Of a stretch of DNA of 49,766 bases, positions 24,881 to 32,872 are shown piece after piece (the first letter of the stretch is position 1; every line of letters starts with the position of its first letter). Location of the stretch: NCBI GenBank assembly GCA_043783625.1, contig JAYVZE010000033.1:1-49766 (forward strand), in the 5' to 3' direction. The translations under genes were made by a program, and so were the position numbers. The notes under the pieces were generated by a model. It was not told the DNA's origin, made no database searches, and was given only the letters and a program-made list of their open reading frames with translations. The stretch is from JAFDVL01 sp043783625 (GTDB lineage: Bacteria > Acidobacteriota > Blastocatellia > RBC074).

Positions 24881-27008
24881 ATTTTCCAAGCTCCACCAAC
24901 ATCACTCGCCCATCTTTTTTCAGAACCTTCGATTCTTCCGTCAACAATGAATTGAACAGGTGGATTTTCTCAAGATTTTCTTCTTTCGTTTTGCTGACTT
25001 CATCCACCAACGGACTGACATTATAATCGCTCAACACATCGTACCGCACTAAAAGATGAGTAATGCCCATCGCCTTGATTTGCGCTTTAAGCGATCCAAC
25101 GCTTTGCGCTTCTTTCACCATTTTGGAAATGGTGAAGTCTTCAAAAAAGTAATCTGCAAAATACCGGCGCTCCAGATGTACCGTATCGTTGCGCACATTG
25201 ATAAGCCAGACTTTCGCCTCCGCTGGAAGCAAAGTATTCACCGCCTGATAGAACGGGTAAAATTCCAGTCTGCGCTGCAAATACTCTTCACGCGCTTCGC
25301 CACCAAGCGCAGTACGAACCGGATTCGCTTCCGCAAACCAGACCAGAATTATCAGCAAGCCAGGCACGATACTCGCAGAAATCACCCCTTTCAAAAGCCA
25401 CTTATTTTTCACTTTCATTGAAGCCGCAACCGCCACGATAGCCAATGCCAGCAACGGTATCGCAGGCATTAGAAAGCGTAATTGCTGACTGGAAAACAAC
25501 CAGCAGAAATACCATCCGGCAGCAATTCCAGACAGGATTTTAACCATTGCATCCAGTTTTAATTTCCACCATCCAAAAATCAAGAATGGAAGTCCAACCA
25601 GAATCGAAATGCCCAGCACTCCATCGTATTTCTTCAAAATTTCCGGTTGCGCTACAGTTGAAATTTTGATCGGTGTCAGCAGGTAATCAAAAATATCCTT
25701 CGGGTCGCCGTACCGTGAAAGCGAGTACTGCCAAAGCTTCGAGCGTTCCGCGTCCCAGCCGGGCGCACTGCCTTTCCAGAGATGAGCGTACGATGGAAAG
25801 ATCGGGCTGCCCGTCTCCATCCACGTTTTAAAATACCACGGACTGGCCAGTAGTCCCGCCGCTACGAGCGTCAGCATTCCGGTCAAAAATAACTGATTGG
25901 ATTGGGGAGAATTCTGTTTTTGCGCCTCACGAACTTTGAGGAGAATCACGACAAAAATTGCGATGAAAGCGAAGACCGCAATAAATTTTACGGCTAAAGC
26001 TCCGCCTAAAAAAAATGCCGAGAAAATTAACGGCTTGACCTCTTCGCTCTTCCACCAAACCCCGATAAAATAAGCTCCGAGCAGCACATACAACGCCAGC
26101 GCGTGATCTACATAACAACTGGTCGCCACCTGAAACATCGTCGGAATTGAGGCGACGATGGCAGTGGCGATCCAGCTCCAATCTGAACTCAATTCCAACT
26201 GTCGAGCGACACGATAAACCGCCAACAAAAGCAGCAAAAAATAGGCGAACGAAATGAGGCTGAACGAGGATTCTCCGACGCCTTGATTGATCGTATTTCC
26301 TAATAACATTCCCCACATCGAATTCAGCTCTGCGCCAAAAGCAACGTGACTCAGAAAATTTGTCCCGCCATCAGTGAAGCCTCCGGCACGCACAAATAAT
26401 TGCGGCACAGCCAGACGATAAACCAGCGCATCTTTTCCTGTGACCGGAGCCAGCGCACTTATCAACCCAAGCGTAATAACAATTCCAATAACAACTTTCC
26501 CAAGCAATGAAATCAAGCTTTTTTCCGTGGGTTCACTTTCGGAACAGATTTTAGTTTGGCGAAATATGGCTAAGATTCCCAACCCGATTCCGATGAGAAG
26601 AAGGACGATGGCAACCTGTGATTTCAGTAAATTTGTGACGCCGAAAACAAACCAGATGAGTGACCAGAAAGAGGCTCCGAGCGCACCATCCAACGCCAAA
26701 TTGAAAACTCGGTCAGTGCCTGACAAGTTCATCGCACGCCGGATTAAGGCCCCTAATCCTAACCAGGACAAAATCACTCCAAAGGCGATGAAGCTTGCAC
26801 AAAATTGATTCTTCAGAATTCCGGCATCAGCAAATTTCCCACTCGAAAAACTCATGGCAAATCGTGAACTGATGGTTGAGAATTGCCCCAGATCACTTGA
26901 GCGATTCATGAAGAATGCTACCGCTAAAATTAACAGCAGAGCCGCGCCAATAATCACGATGACAGAAGCAGACGTTTCGTCAGGAGGAAGATCAGGGTTT
27001 GTTTTCAT
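24879..27008 (-). CDS. Polytopic membrane protein, GT-C (GT39/ArnT-like) glycosyltransferase candidate
   Basis: This 709-residue protein has about a dozen hydrophobic segments between residues 15 and 560, followed by a soluble C-terminal part of about 150 residues. The first large loop, VTGKDALVYRLAVPQLFVRAG, resembles the DALxYHLxxPxxY motif of GT-C membrane proteins whose early loop Asp is catalytic in lipid-linked sugar transfer. The alternation of long loops and helices and the periplasmic C-terminal domain also fit that class. Substrate and donor are unknown. It starts 18 bases after the NUDIX-MBL gene, so the two are probably co-transcribed. No ribosome-binding site is clear, which suggests re-initiation. 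It might be a different polytopic transporter, but the loop motif argues for GT-C. Confidence 0.7.
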   Translation of the reverse strand: MKTNPDLPPDETSASVIVIIGAALLLILAVAFFMNRSSDLGQFSTISSRFAMSFSSGKFADAGILKNQFCASFIAFGVILSWLGLGALIRRAMNLSGTDRVFNLALDGALGASFWSLIWFVFGVTNLLKSQVAIVLLLIGIGLGILAIFRQTKICSESEPTEKSLISLLGKVVIGIVITLGLISALAPVTGKDALVYRLAVPQLFVRAGGFTDGGTNFLSHVAFGAELNSMWGMLLGNTINQGVGESSFSLISFAYFLLLLLAVYRVARQLELSSDWSWIATAIVASIPTMFQVATSCYVDHALALYVLLGAYFIGVWWKSEEVKPLIFSAFFLGGALAVKFIAVFAFIAIFVVILLKVREAQKQNSPQSNQLFLTGMLTLVAAGLLASPWYFKTWMETGSPIFPSYAHLWKGSAPGWDAERSKLWQYSLSRYGDPKDIFDYLLTPIKISTVAQPEILKKYDGVLGISILVGLPFLIFGWWKLKLDAMVKILSGIAAGWYFCWLFSSQQLRFLMPAIPLLALAIVAVAASMKVKNKWLLKGVISASIVPGLLIILVWFAEANPVRTALGGEAREEYLQRRLEFYPFYQAVNTLLPAEAKVWLINVRNDTVHLERRYFADYFFEDFTISKMVKEAQSVGSLKAQIKAMGITHLLVRYDVLSDYNVSPLVDEVSKTKEENLEKIHLFNSLLTEESKVLKKDGRVMLVELGK

Positions 27009-27026
27009 GCGTATTTTTGGTGGGGC

Positions 27027-28541
27027 TTATGAAATGACTGAATACTGCGCATCGTTTCTCTGAACTTTTCCCTCGCGCAACAATTTCTCTAAATGCGCCT
27101 GAACCGACAGTGCAGCTAAGCGATGAAGCGATTCCGGTACGCCTTTATAAACGATTTTCACAATGCCTGGGATCGTCTGCGGCGCGACGGCGAGCAAATC
27201 CAAAATCATTTTTTCGCGGGTTGCACGATGCTCAATATATTCTTCAATTTTGCCCCGCGCATCCGCGAGCACGGGGCCGTGCGCAGGCAACAAAGCACTC
27301 AAATTCGGCAGCTCTAAATATCGTTGCAATGACGCTAAATAATCGCTCATGTTCCCTTCCGGCGGAGCGATGACTACCGTTCCGATTCCTACTACACAAT
27401 CGCCCGTCAATAAAGTTCCCGTCCGTTCCTCATAAAAACTGAGATGTCCACGGGCGTGACCGGGAGTCCATAAAGCCCGCAATTGAAAATCGCGGTCGCC
27501 GCTCAAATGAATGATTTCATTATCTTCGATGAAGCGATCAACTTTGATTTCCGTAGCAATTTCTTCTGAAGTCAGACGATGAGCGGCGACTGTAAATTTG
27601 TATTTTTCAACTAAATGATTGACGCCCAAAATGTGATCGGGGTGCAGATGCGTAATAATGATTTCACGAACGCAGACTCCGGTTTCGAGCAATTTCTCCA
27701 GCAAATCATCAAGTTTTGCCTGTTCTTCCGCGTACGGCGACCCCGGATCAATGATGACGATTTCATCACCTCCCACCAGATAACAATTCGTATGCGTCGC
27801 CGGAGGCAGCGTCGGCGTTCTGAGCGGAATCATTTTGAATCCGTAACGAAACTCGACACACTTCCGCTCAAATCCGTCGTGCGAAAATTGATGCAGCCGT
27901 TCGACAAATGCCTCGACTCCCTTTTCCATTTCCAGCAATGGCGACAACACCGGAGACGCCAGAATGACTTCGCCATCGCGCCATTTATTCACCGCCTCAA
28001 CCGGACGATTCCACTCCCCGCTTTCCAGTTCTCCTTCGATGACGGAGGCAAGCTGTAACCCATCCGCGCAGTGCGGAACCCACGCCACAAAAAACCGTGT
28101 ATCAAATCTTTTCGGAGCCGGAGGCGGCGTCACCCAGCGCGGAGCTTCGAGCAACAAATCCGCATCTATACTCAAGTTTTCGCGTTGAAAAATCTCGGTG
28201 AATTTCACACGACCGGATTCCACTTCTTCGCGCAGTTCAGTAAGTTTCGTCTGACGCACATTTTCGACTCCACGCGCCAACAGAATTCCTGTTTCTTCAA
28301 AGATTTCTCGTACCGCACAAACCATCATCGCCGCCTGGTCTGCGTCGTCACAATTTGCGACGGAAAGTTCACTGTCGCTGGCATCTCGTTGACCGCCGGG
28401 ATACGCATGAAATCCTCCCATAAATTTCAATTGCTGCGAACGCTTAATCCAGTACACTTCGGGATCATCGGGATTCCGCAACATAATCACTGCCGCTGCG
28501 TCTTTCGGTTCGACGTGGGGTTGGACGATTTCTTCACTCAT
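27027..28541 (-). CDS. NUDIX hydrolase - metallo-beta-lactamase-fold fusion protein
   Basis: The ATG at 28541 gives 504 residues; 17 more upstream codons are open but start with a rare codon and look unlike the family. Residues 10-200 form a NUDIX domain with FHAYPGGQRDASDSE and AVREIFEETGILLA. The box carries an insertion of about 12 residues between its Gly and Arg-Glu parts, as in RNase-like or NUDT19-type members. Residues 235-440 form a metallo-beta-lactamase fold with HLHPDH (His298, His300, Asp302, His303), TPGHARGH (His362) and TGDC (Asp381). The last 60 residues look like the winged-helix of LACTB2-type enzymes. The pairing suggests successive hydrolysis of an acyl-CoA- or nucleotide-linked compound, but the substrate is unknown. 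Confidence 0.88.
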   Translation of the reverse strand: MSEEIVQPHVEPKDAAAVIMLRNPDDPEVYWIKRSQQLKFMGGFHAYPGGQRDASDSELSVANCDDADQAAMMVCAVREIFEETGILLARGVENVRQTKLTELREEVESGRVKFTEIFQRENLSIDADLLLEAPRWVTPPPAPKRFDTRFFVAWVPHCADGLQLASVIEGELESGEWNRPVEAVNKWRDGEVILASPVLSPLLEMEKGVEAFVERLHQFSHDGFERKCVEFRYGFKMIPLRTPTLPPATHTNCYLVGGDEIVIIDPGSPYAEEQAKLDDLLEKLLETGVCVREIIITHLHPDHILGVNHLVEKYKFTVAAHRLTSEEIATEIKVDRFIEDNEIIHLSGDRDFQLRALWTPGHARGHLSFYEERTGTLLTGDCVVGIGTVVIAPPEGNMSDYLASLQRYLELPNLSALLPAHGPVLADARGKIEEYIEHRATREKMILDLLAVAPQTIPGIVKIVYKGVPESLHRLAALSVQAHLEKLLREGKVQRNDAQYSVIS

Positions 28542-28656
28542 ACAATAAATTTCTTGCTTGTCTGATTTACGGCTCACAAGTATTTCTGTCAAGCCGGAAT
28601 CAAGTTATACTTTTTGTCTTCAGAAACAAAATAAAATTTCAGACTCGACTCAAACT

Positions 28657-29424
28657 ATGCGAACAAATACAACGAAAGCAAAGCTCAAAGCAGGTGAAAC
28701 CGTCCTCGGATGTTTCGTGCGTTATCCTGATGCCACCCTCGTGGAAATTCTTGGTTACTACGGCTGGGACTTTTTTTTGCTGGACGCTGAACACAGTCCG
28801 CTGATTGCGAAAGACGCAGAAAATCTTGCCCGCGCCTGTGAGTTACGCGATGTCACTCCGATTATCAGAGTGCCAACGAATCTGCCGCATGAGATTTTAC
28901 GCTTGATGGATGTGGGCATGATGGGTGCGCAAATCCCGATGATTAACACCAAAGAAGAAGCACAGGCCGCAGTCAACGCCGTCAAATTTCAACCGCGCGG
29001 CACGCGTGGTTTAGCCGGTTCACGTGCTGCGAATTTTGGACAAATTCAACCGTTCAGTTTTGCAAAATACACGACGGAATCAAACACCGAAACAATGGTC
29101 ATCGCGCAAGTCGAAACCGTGCAAGCCGTCGAAAATTTAGAACAAATTCTTCAGGTTCCCGATATTGACGCGATCTTCATCGGCCCGACCGATTTGTCGA
29201 ATTCCTTAGGGCATCCCGGCGATGTCAATCACCCACTCGTACAGGAAACATTTGATCGAATTATTGAGACGATTAAGCCGACCGGCATTGCAATTGGGAC
29301 GCTGGTTCCCAACCTCGAAGCCGCCCAAAAATGGCGTGAGCGCGGCGCGACGTATTTGATGATTACGATGGAAGCAATCCTTGCGCCCGCGTGCCGGAAT
29401 TTTATTAAAGAGATGCGAAACTAA
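28657..29424 (+). CDS. HpcH/HpaI-family aldolase (class II, pyruvate aldolase type)
   Basis: The ATG at 28657 gives 255 residues, the usual length for HpaI-type aldolases; 33 upstream codons are open but not homologous in style. The enzyme should cleave or form 2-keto-hydroxy acids by retro-aldol chemistry with a divalent metal. Key residues are present in the expected order: DAEHSP (His46, base), IIRVP (Arg71, carbonyl binding), VETVQAVEN (Glu153, metal) and IGPTDLS (Asp179, metal). These compare with positions 45, 70, 149 and 175 in HpaI. A TATACT box at 28606-28611 may be its -10 element; the -35 is weak. It is divergent from the NUDIX-MBL gene and followed by an inverted repeat. The physiological substrate is not readable. 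Confidence 0.9.
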   Translation: MRTNTTKAKLKAGETVLGCFVRYPDATLVEILGYYGWDFFLLDAEHSPLIAKDAENLARACELRDVTPIIRVPTNLPHEILRLMDVGMMGAQIPMINTKEEAQAAVNAVKFQPRGTRGLAGSRAANFGQIQPFSFAKYTTESNTETMVIAQVETVQAVENLEQILQVPDIDAIFIGPTDLSNSLGHPGDVNHPLVQETFDRIIETIKPTGIAIGTLVPNLEAAQKWRERGATYLMITMEAILAPACRNFIKEMRN

Positions 29425-29435
29425 AGTTCAGAGCC

Positions 29436-29520
29436 AAGCGTTCAGAGTTCGCGCTTCAGCGTGTTTTCCGCCAGCGAAGCGCGGCGGAAAGGCAAACTAA
29501 AGTTTGAACTCTAAACGCTT
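29436..29520. repeat. Nested inverted repeat with AAACTAAAGTTT core
   Basis: The outer arms 29436-29450 and 29506-29520 match at 14 of 15 positions. Inside them, TTTCCGCC and GGCGGAAA form a second hairpin. The 14-base palindrome CAAACTAAAGTTTG (29493-29506) is identical to that at 9971-9984. It fills the gap between the aldolase and the next gene, ending just before the ribosome-binding site of the latter. Confidence 0.7.
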
Positions 29521-29541
29521 GATTTTACCTGGAGAAAACCT

Positions 29542-30009
29542 ATGAAAACTTCAAACTACCCGATAAAAGTTTTTATCTTTTTCTGCTGTACGATGTTCGT
29601 TTTTGCCGCTCCGCAGAAGAAGACGAAACCCGAAAAGACCGATGTGTTTGGCTACTATTTTCTGGAAGGAAAAGTCGCAAAAGAATTCGACGAAATAGAC
29701 CATCTGCACCTTTCGACCATTGACGATAAAGGCAAAGATTCTCCACTCAACGGGCTGATTCGTCCGAAGAAAAAAGGGCAAGTAGATTATGTCTTAGCCG
29801 CTCCGAAACTGAAATTATCGGAGCTGAGTTTTACGACGAAAGCGGTCAAAACCATCAGCTACAAATTCACTGGAAAATTCGTCAGGCTCGGAGATTTCCC
29901 GACAAAACCGCCGAAAGGAACAATTCTGGAAGGAAAATTGACGAAGCTGAAGGGTACGAAAATTGTGGTGGAGGAGAATGTGAAGTTTCGGTATGAGGCT
30001 GGCGGGTAA
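29542..30009 (+). CDS. Small exported protein of unknown function
   Basis: This 155-residue protein starts with a signal peptide (MKTSNYPIKVFIFFCCTMFVFAAP) and then a Lys-rich stretch. The mature part is beta-rich and ends LTKLKGTKIVVEENVKFRYEAGG. A GGAG seven to ten bases upstream of the ATG supports this start. No catalytic motif is visible and I recognise no family. The repeated pattern of charged beta strands suggests a small barrel or sandwich, perhaps binding a polymer in the periplasm. Confidence 0.7.
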   Translation: MKTSNYPIKVFIFFCCTMFVFAAPQKKTKPEKTDVFGYYFLEGKVAKEFDEIDHLHLSTIDDKGKDSPLNGLIRPKKKGQVDYVLAAPKLKLSELSFTTKAVKTISYKFTGKFVRLGDFPTKPPKGTILEGKLTKLKGTKIVVEENVKFRYEAGG

Positions 30010-30057
30010 GAATTAGAAATCTCCTCATTCCGCTTCAGAGTTGACGAGGGTGGTAGA

Positions 30058-30291
30058 ATGAACTTTGAAATTATCAGCGAGGTAGACGAGGTTGAAGTCA
30101 TTGCAATTGGCAACAGTATCCGCGACCTGCCACGCTTGAGAAAACAGTACGGGAGAGGGCGTTGGCGCAAACTCAAGGGCAATGCAATGATTCGATTACT
30201 GAATGGTCACATCAGATTCGCAGAATTACATTGGTATGAGGCGCACGGGATTGGAAAAAGAGAAATCAAACGTAAATGCTATTTGGATTAA
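30058..30291 (+). CDS. Small conserved-looking protein with WYEAHGIGKREIK tail
   Basis: This protein has 77 residues. It begins acidic (MNFEIISEVDEVEVIAIG), continues with a basic centre (LRKQYGRGRWRKLKG), and ends with IRFAELHWYEAHGIGKREIKRKCYLD. I recall very similar tails in small proteins of cyanobacteria and other bacteria that have no assigned function. It lies three bases before the next small gene, so they are probably read as one unit. A toxin-antitoxin role has been guessed for such pairs, but nothing in the sequence proves it. Confidence 0.65.
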   Translation: MNFEIISEVDEVEVIAIGNSIRDLPRLRKQYGRGRWRKLKGNAMIRLLNGHIRFAELHWYEAHGIGKREIKRKCYLD

Positions 30292-30294
30292 AGT

Positions 30295-30528
30295 ATGAAA
30301 ACACCAACACCTGAACCACAATTCGTTGTTTGCATCAACAATGATGAATATCCGGCTTCGCTGGAACGTAATAAAATCTATCGTATCCTGCCTGATAAAG
30401 ATGCGGCGGCTGATGGCGATCTCAGAATTATTGATGAAAGCGGTGAAGATTATTTGTATCCGGCAAACTGGTTCTTTCCGATTGCCTTACCGCAAGTGTT
30501 ACAACAATCTGTCTTGCTCGCTGCATAG
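30295..30528 (+). CDS. Small conserved-looking protein (ESGEDYLYPANWFFPI)
   Basis: This 77-residue soluble protein has FVVCINNDEYPASLERNKIYRILPD followed by LRIIDESGEDYLYPANWFFPIALP. I remember this pattern from a widespread family of small unannotated proteins, in which it looks like an SH3-like small beta barrel. The start lies three bases after the stop of the gene before. No function is known to me. Confidence 0.7.
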   Translation: MKTPTPEPQFVVCINNDEYPASLERNKIYRILPDKDAAADGDLRIIDESGEDYLYPANWFFPIALPQVLQQSVLLAA

Positions 30529-30571
30529 CCGCGTACTACCTATAACCACTTTTTTTCAGAATTAAAAAAGC

Positions 30572-31045
30572 ATGATCAAAACTCCACAAAATCGCTGGAC
30601 AGTTTGGATTCTCGGGCTGGTCGTGCTTTTGGCTCAACCTCTATTGGTTCTTATTAGGTATCGCATCACCTTGCACAAATACGGCTTTGCTCTCAATGCA
30701 GATACACTTGCGCCACTCTTAAAAGATTTTCTTCCTCGTTGGTTTTTGGAATCACTTGTTGATGTATTTTTCTTTTGGTTTGCCTTACGAACATATCCTG
30801 GTCAGGTTAATATATTCTGGCATCGGAAAGAGCGTCCCCGTTGGAACTTGACCTGGTCAGTATTTTTCGGTTTGCTGATACTGGCAAAAATTTTGATCCT
30901 TTTCCTGAATTTTACTTTTGAGAATTTTATTTATCTTCCGGCATTAATGCTATCTGTTTATGTTTTAGGGTGTATCCGGTGCGGTGTGATAAATAGCAAC
31001 CTTTTTTCAACGCAGAACAAGATACCCGTTCAGCCAAATATTTAA
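30572..31045 (+). CDS. Small membrane protein of unknown function
   Basis: This 157-residue protein has four hydrophobic stretches (about 11-28, 61-73, 95-115 and 119-138) that should span the membrane, with a basic loop FWHRKERPRWNLTW between the second and third. No conserved catalytic motif is visible. Tryptophan and phenylalanine are frequent near the membrane borders. It ends six bases before the start of the M20 peptidase gene, so co-transcription is likely. Confidence 0.65.
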   Translation: MIKTPQNRWTVWILGLVVLLAQPLLVLIRYRITLHKYGFALNADTLAPLLKDFLPRWFLESLVDVFFFWFALRTYPGQVNIFWHRKERPRWNLTWSVFFGLLILAKILILFLNFTFENFIYLPALMLSVYVLGCIRCGVINSNLFSTQNKIPVQPNI

Positions 31046-31051
31046 TTCAAT

Positions 31052-32434
31052 ATGCTTACAAAATCTCCACTCTACGCAAACATTAATTCCTACACCTCCA
31101 ACAGCCGCGCCGAATTTGAAGAGAAGCTGGCGACGCTCGTCAACATTCCCAGCATCAGCATGGATCCCGAACGCAAGAGTGACATCAAGCGTTGTGCGGA
31201 CACTGCCGTTGAATTTCTGCGCGGTATCGGAGCTAAAGCCGAAGCCGTCTCCACAGATGGAAACCCCGTCGTCGTAGGCGAAATTATCAATGATCCGGCC
31301 TTCCCGACGGTTTCGATTTATAACCATTTGGATGTGCAGCCCGCCGATGCTTCGGAGTGGAATAAGGCTCCGTTTACATTCGATAAAGTCGGAGATCGTT
31401 ACGAAGGTCGCGGCACGACGGATGATAAAGGCCCGGCTTTGACGGCGTTGTTAGCCACGAAATATGCGATGGAAAATGGCGTCTCGATCAACGTCAAATT
31501 CATCTGGGAATTAGAAGAAGAAATCGGCAGTCCGAATTTTGAGAAATTCGTCAAAGCCAATAAACAAAGGCTGAAAACAGATTCCGTGCTGGTGTCCGAT
31601 ACGATCTGGATTGCTCGCGGCAAGCCCGCTGTGCCGTACGGATTGCGTGGCTTGCAGGCATTTACAATGACGCTTCAGACGCACGCGAAGGACGTCCATT
31701 CAGGACTCGTCGGAGGCGCGGCGCGCAATCCAATTGGCGAGCTGTGCGATGTGATTGCGAAATGCTATGACGCGAAGACAGGCAAAGTGAAGATCAAAGG
31801 ATTTTACGACGACGTACGAAAAATTACGAAAGCTGAAATTGCGAGTTTTACGAATTCCGGCTTCACGACAGCGGGTTATAAAAAAGCGCACGAGCTGAAA
31901 TCCATCCGACCAAATCTCAAATCTGAAGGCGAAGTGTTGCAAGCTTTTATGTCACTGCCAACGTTTGAAGTTCACGGAATTGTCGGCGGCTACGCTGGCC
32001 CCGGAGTCAAAACAATTGTGCCGCATCAAGCCGAAGCAAAAATTTCAATGCGCTTAGTTCCGAATCAACGACCCGCGAAAATTGCCAAAATCGTCAAAGA
32101 TTTCGTTAAGCAAATCAATCCTGACGTGAAGGTAAATTTAGAGCATGCGCTGGAACCCTACATCGGTGATTTTACCGGACCATATTCCGAAGCGGCGCGG
32201 ACGGCGATGAAATTTGCGTTCGGAAAAGACCCGGCATTCACCCGCGAAGGCGGCTCCATCGGCGCAGTCGTCACGATGCAAAATCACCTGAAATGCCCGA
32301 TTACATTTTTGGGATTGAGCCTGCCCGAACACGGCTACCACGCGAAGAATGAAAATTACGATTGGGGACAAACTTCAGGCGGAATTAAAATGTTTGTGAA
32401 GTATTTTGAGGAAATTGCGAGGTTTAAGAAATAA
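31052..32434 (+). CDS. M20-family metallodipeptidase
   Basis: This 460-residue cytoplasmic enzyme should cleave dipeptides or short acylated amino acids using two metal ions. Ligands and catalytic residues appear in the usual order: His92 in YNHLDVQP, Asp124 in GRGTTDDKG, the Glu pair in LEEEIGS (about 155-157), Asp in VSDTIW and a final His in LPEHGYHAKNENY. The dimerisation (lid) domain lies in the middle, about residues 200-350, with TLQTHAKDVHSGLVGG. Length and order fit the CNDP/PepV-like dipeptidases. There is no signal peptide. It is the last gene of the plus-strand run that begins at 29542; a stem-loop follows at 32497-32525. Confidence 0.93.
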   Translation: MLTKSPLYANINSYTSNSRAEFEEKLATLVNIPSISMDPERKSDIKRCADTAVEFLRGIGAKAEAVSTDGNPVVVGEIINDPAFPTVSIYNHLDVQPADASEWNKAPFTFDKVGDRYEGRGTTDDKGPALTALLATKYAMENGVSINVKFIWELEEEIGSPNFEKFVKANKQRLKTDSVLVSDTIWIARGKPAVPYGLRGLQAFTMTLQTHAKDVHSGLVGGAARNPIGELCDVIAKCYDAKTGKVKIKGFYDDVRKITKAEIASFTNSGFTTAGYKKAHELKSIRPNLKSEGEVLQAFMSLPTFEVHGIVGGYAGPGVKTIVPHQAEAKISMRLVPNQRPAKIAKIVKDFVKQINPDVKVNLEHALEPYIGDFTGPYSEAARTAMKFAFGKDPAFTREGGSIGAVVTMQNHLKCPITFLGLSLPEHGYHAKNENYDWGQTSGGIKMFVKYFEEIARFKK

Positions 32435-32496
32435 ATTCCTGACAAGATATACTCAGTAGGGCCGCAAATTTGGCTCTAGAGCAGACTTGGCTTGAA

Positions 32497-32525
32497 TGTA
32501 TGGCAGGCTGTTAGCCTGCCATACA
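32497..32525. terminator. Perfect hairpin after the M20 gene
   Basis: TGTATGGCAGGCT (32497-32509) is perfectly complementary to AGCCTGCCATACA (32513-32525) around GTT: a 13-bp stem with a three-base loop. No T-run follows. It lies 63 bases after the stop of the M20 gene. It could end that transcript, or be one of the intergenic palindromes scattered in this genome. Confidence 0.65.
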
Positions 32526-32714
32526 CTGATTCACAATTTGCTCTACTGATACTGCAAACAGGATCAAACGGGCAGGCAAACGCAGCACGGATGGGCGGAC
32601 TTTGCGACAAGTGCTCACGGCCATTTGCTGGCGGCTTGTCGCGGGTAACGATAAAGCACTGAGAAGTCATTGAGAGAATCCAGTTCAGGGTGAGGTGTGG
32701 CCTCGCTTGGCTCG

Positions 32715-32872
32715 CTACACTGGGACTTGCTGCAATAATTCAATCAGTTCGTGCGTCTTTTTGAACGCGCTGCCAGTTTCTGCTTGTGCGTCAACTGGAA
32801 AAAGATCAGGGGCACCGATCAATGACCAGCGCCCCTGTTGGTGAAATCCCTCGTTATGACTGACCGTGCGGG
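32715..32872 (-). pseudogene. Possible 3' remnant of an unidentified gene
   Basis: On the minus strand a frame without any start codon encodes about 50 residues, including FHQQGRWSLIGAPDLFP and KKTHELIELLQQVPV, and stops at 32715-32717. The residue mix looks like genuine protein rather than chance translation. Its upstream part runs into the end of the large gene at 32873 in another frame. It may be the tail of a replaced gene. I recognise no family. The rest of the gap 32435-32872, apart from the hairpin, holds nothing I can support. Confidence 0.25.

Noticed and set aside
30058..30528. Toxin-antitoxin module
   Set aside because: Size and spacing fit, but neither protein shows a known toxin fold or an antitoxin DNA-binding domain, so I kept both as unknown proteins.
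32476..32670. Minus-strand frame of 64 codons in the gap after the M20 gene
   Set aside because: It runs through the perfect hairpin at 32497-32525 and has no ribosome-binding site or recognisable motif.
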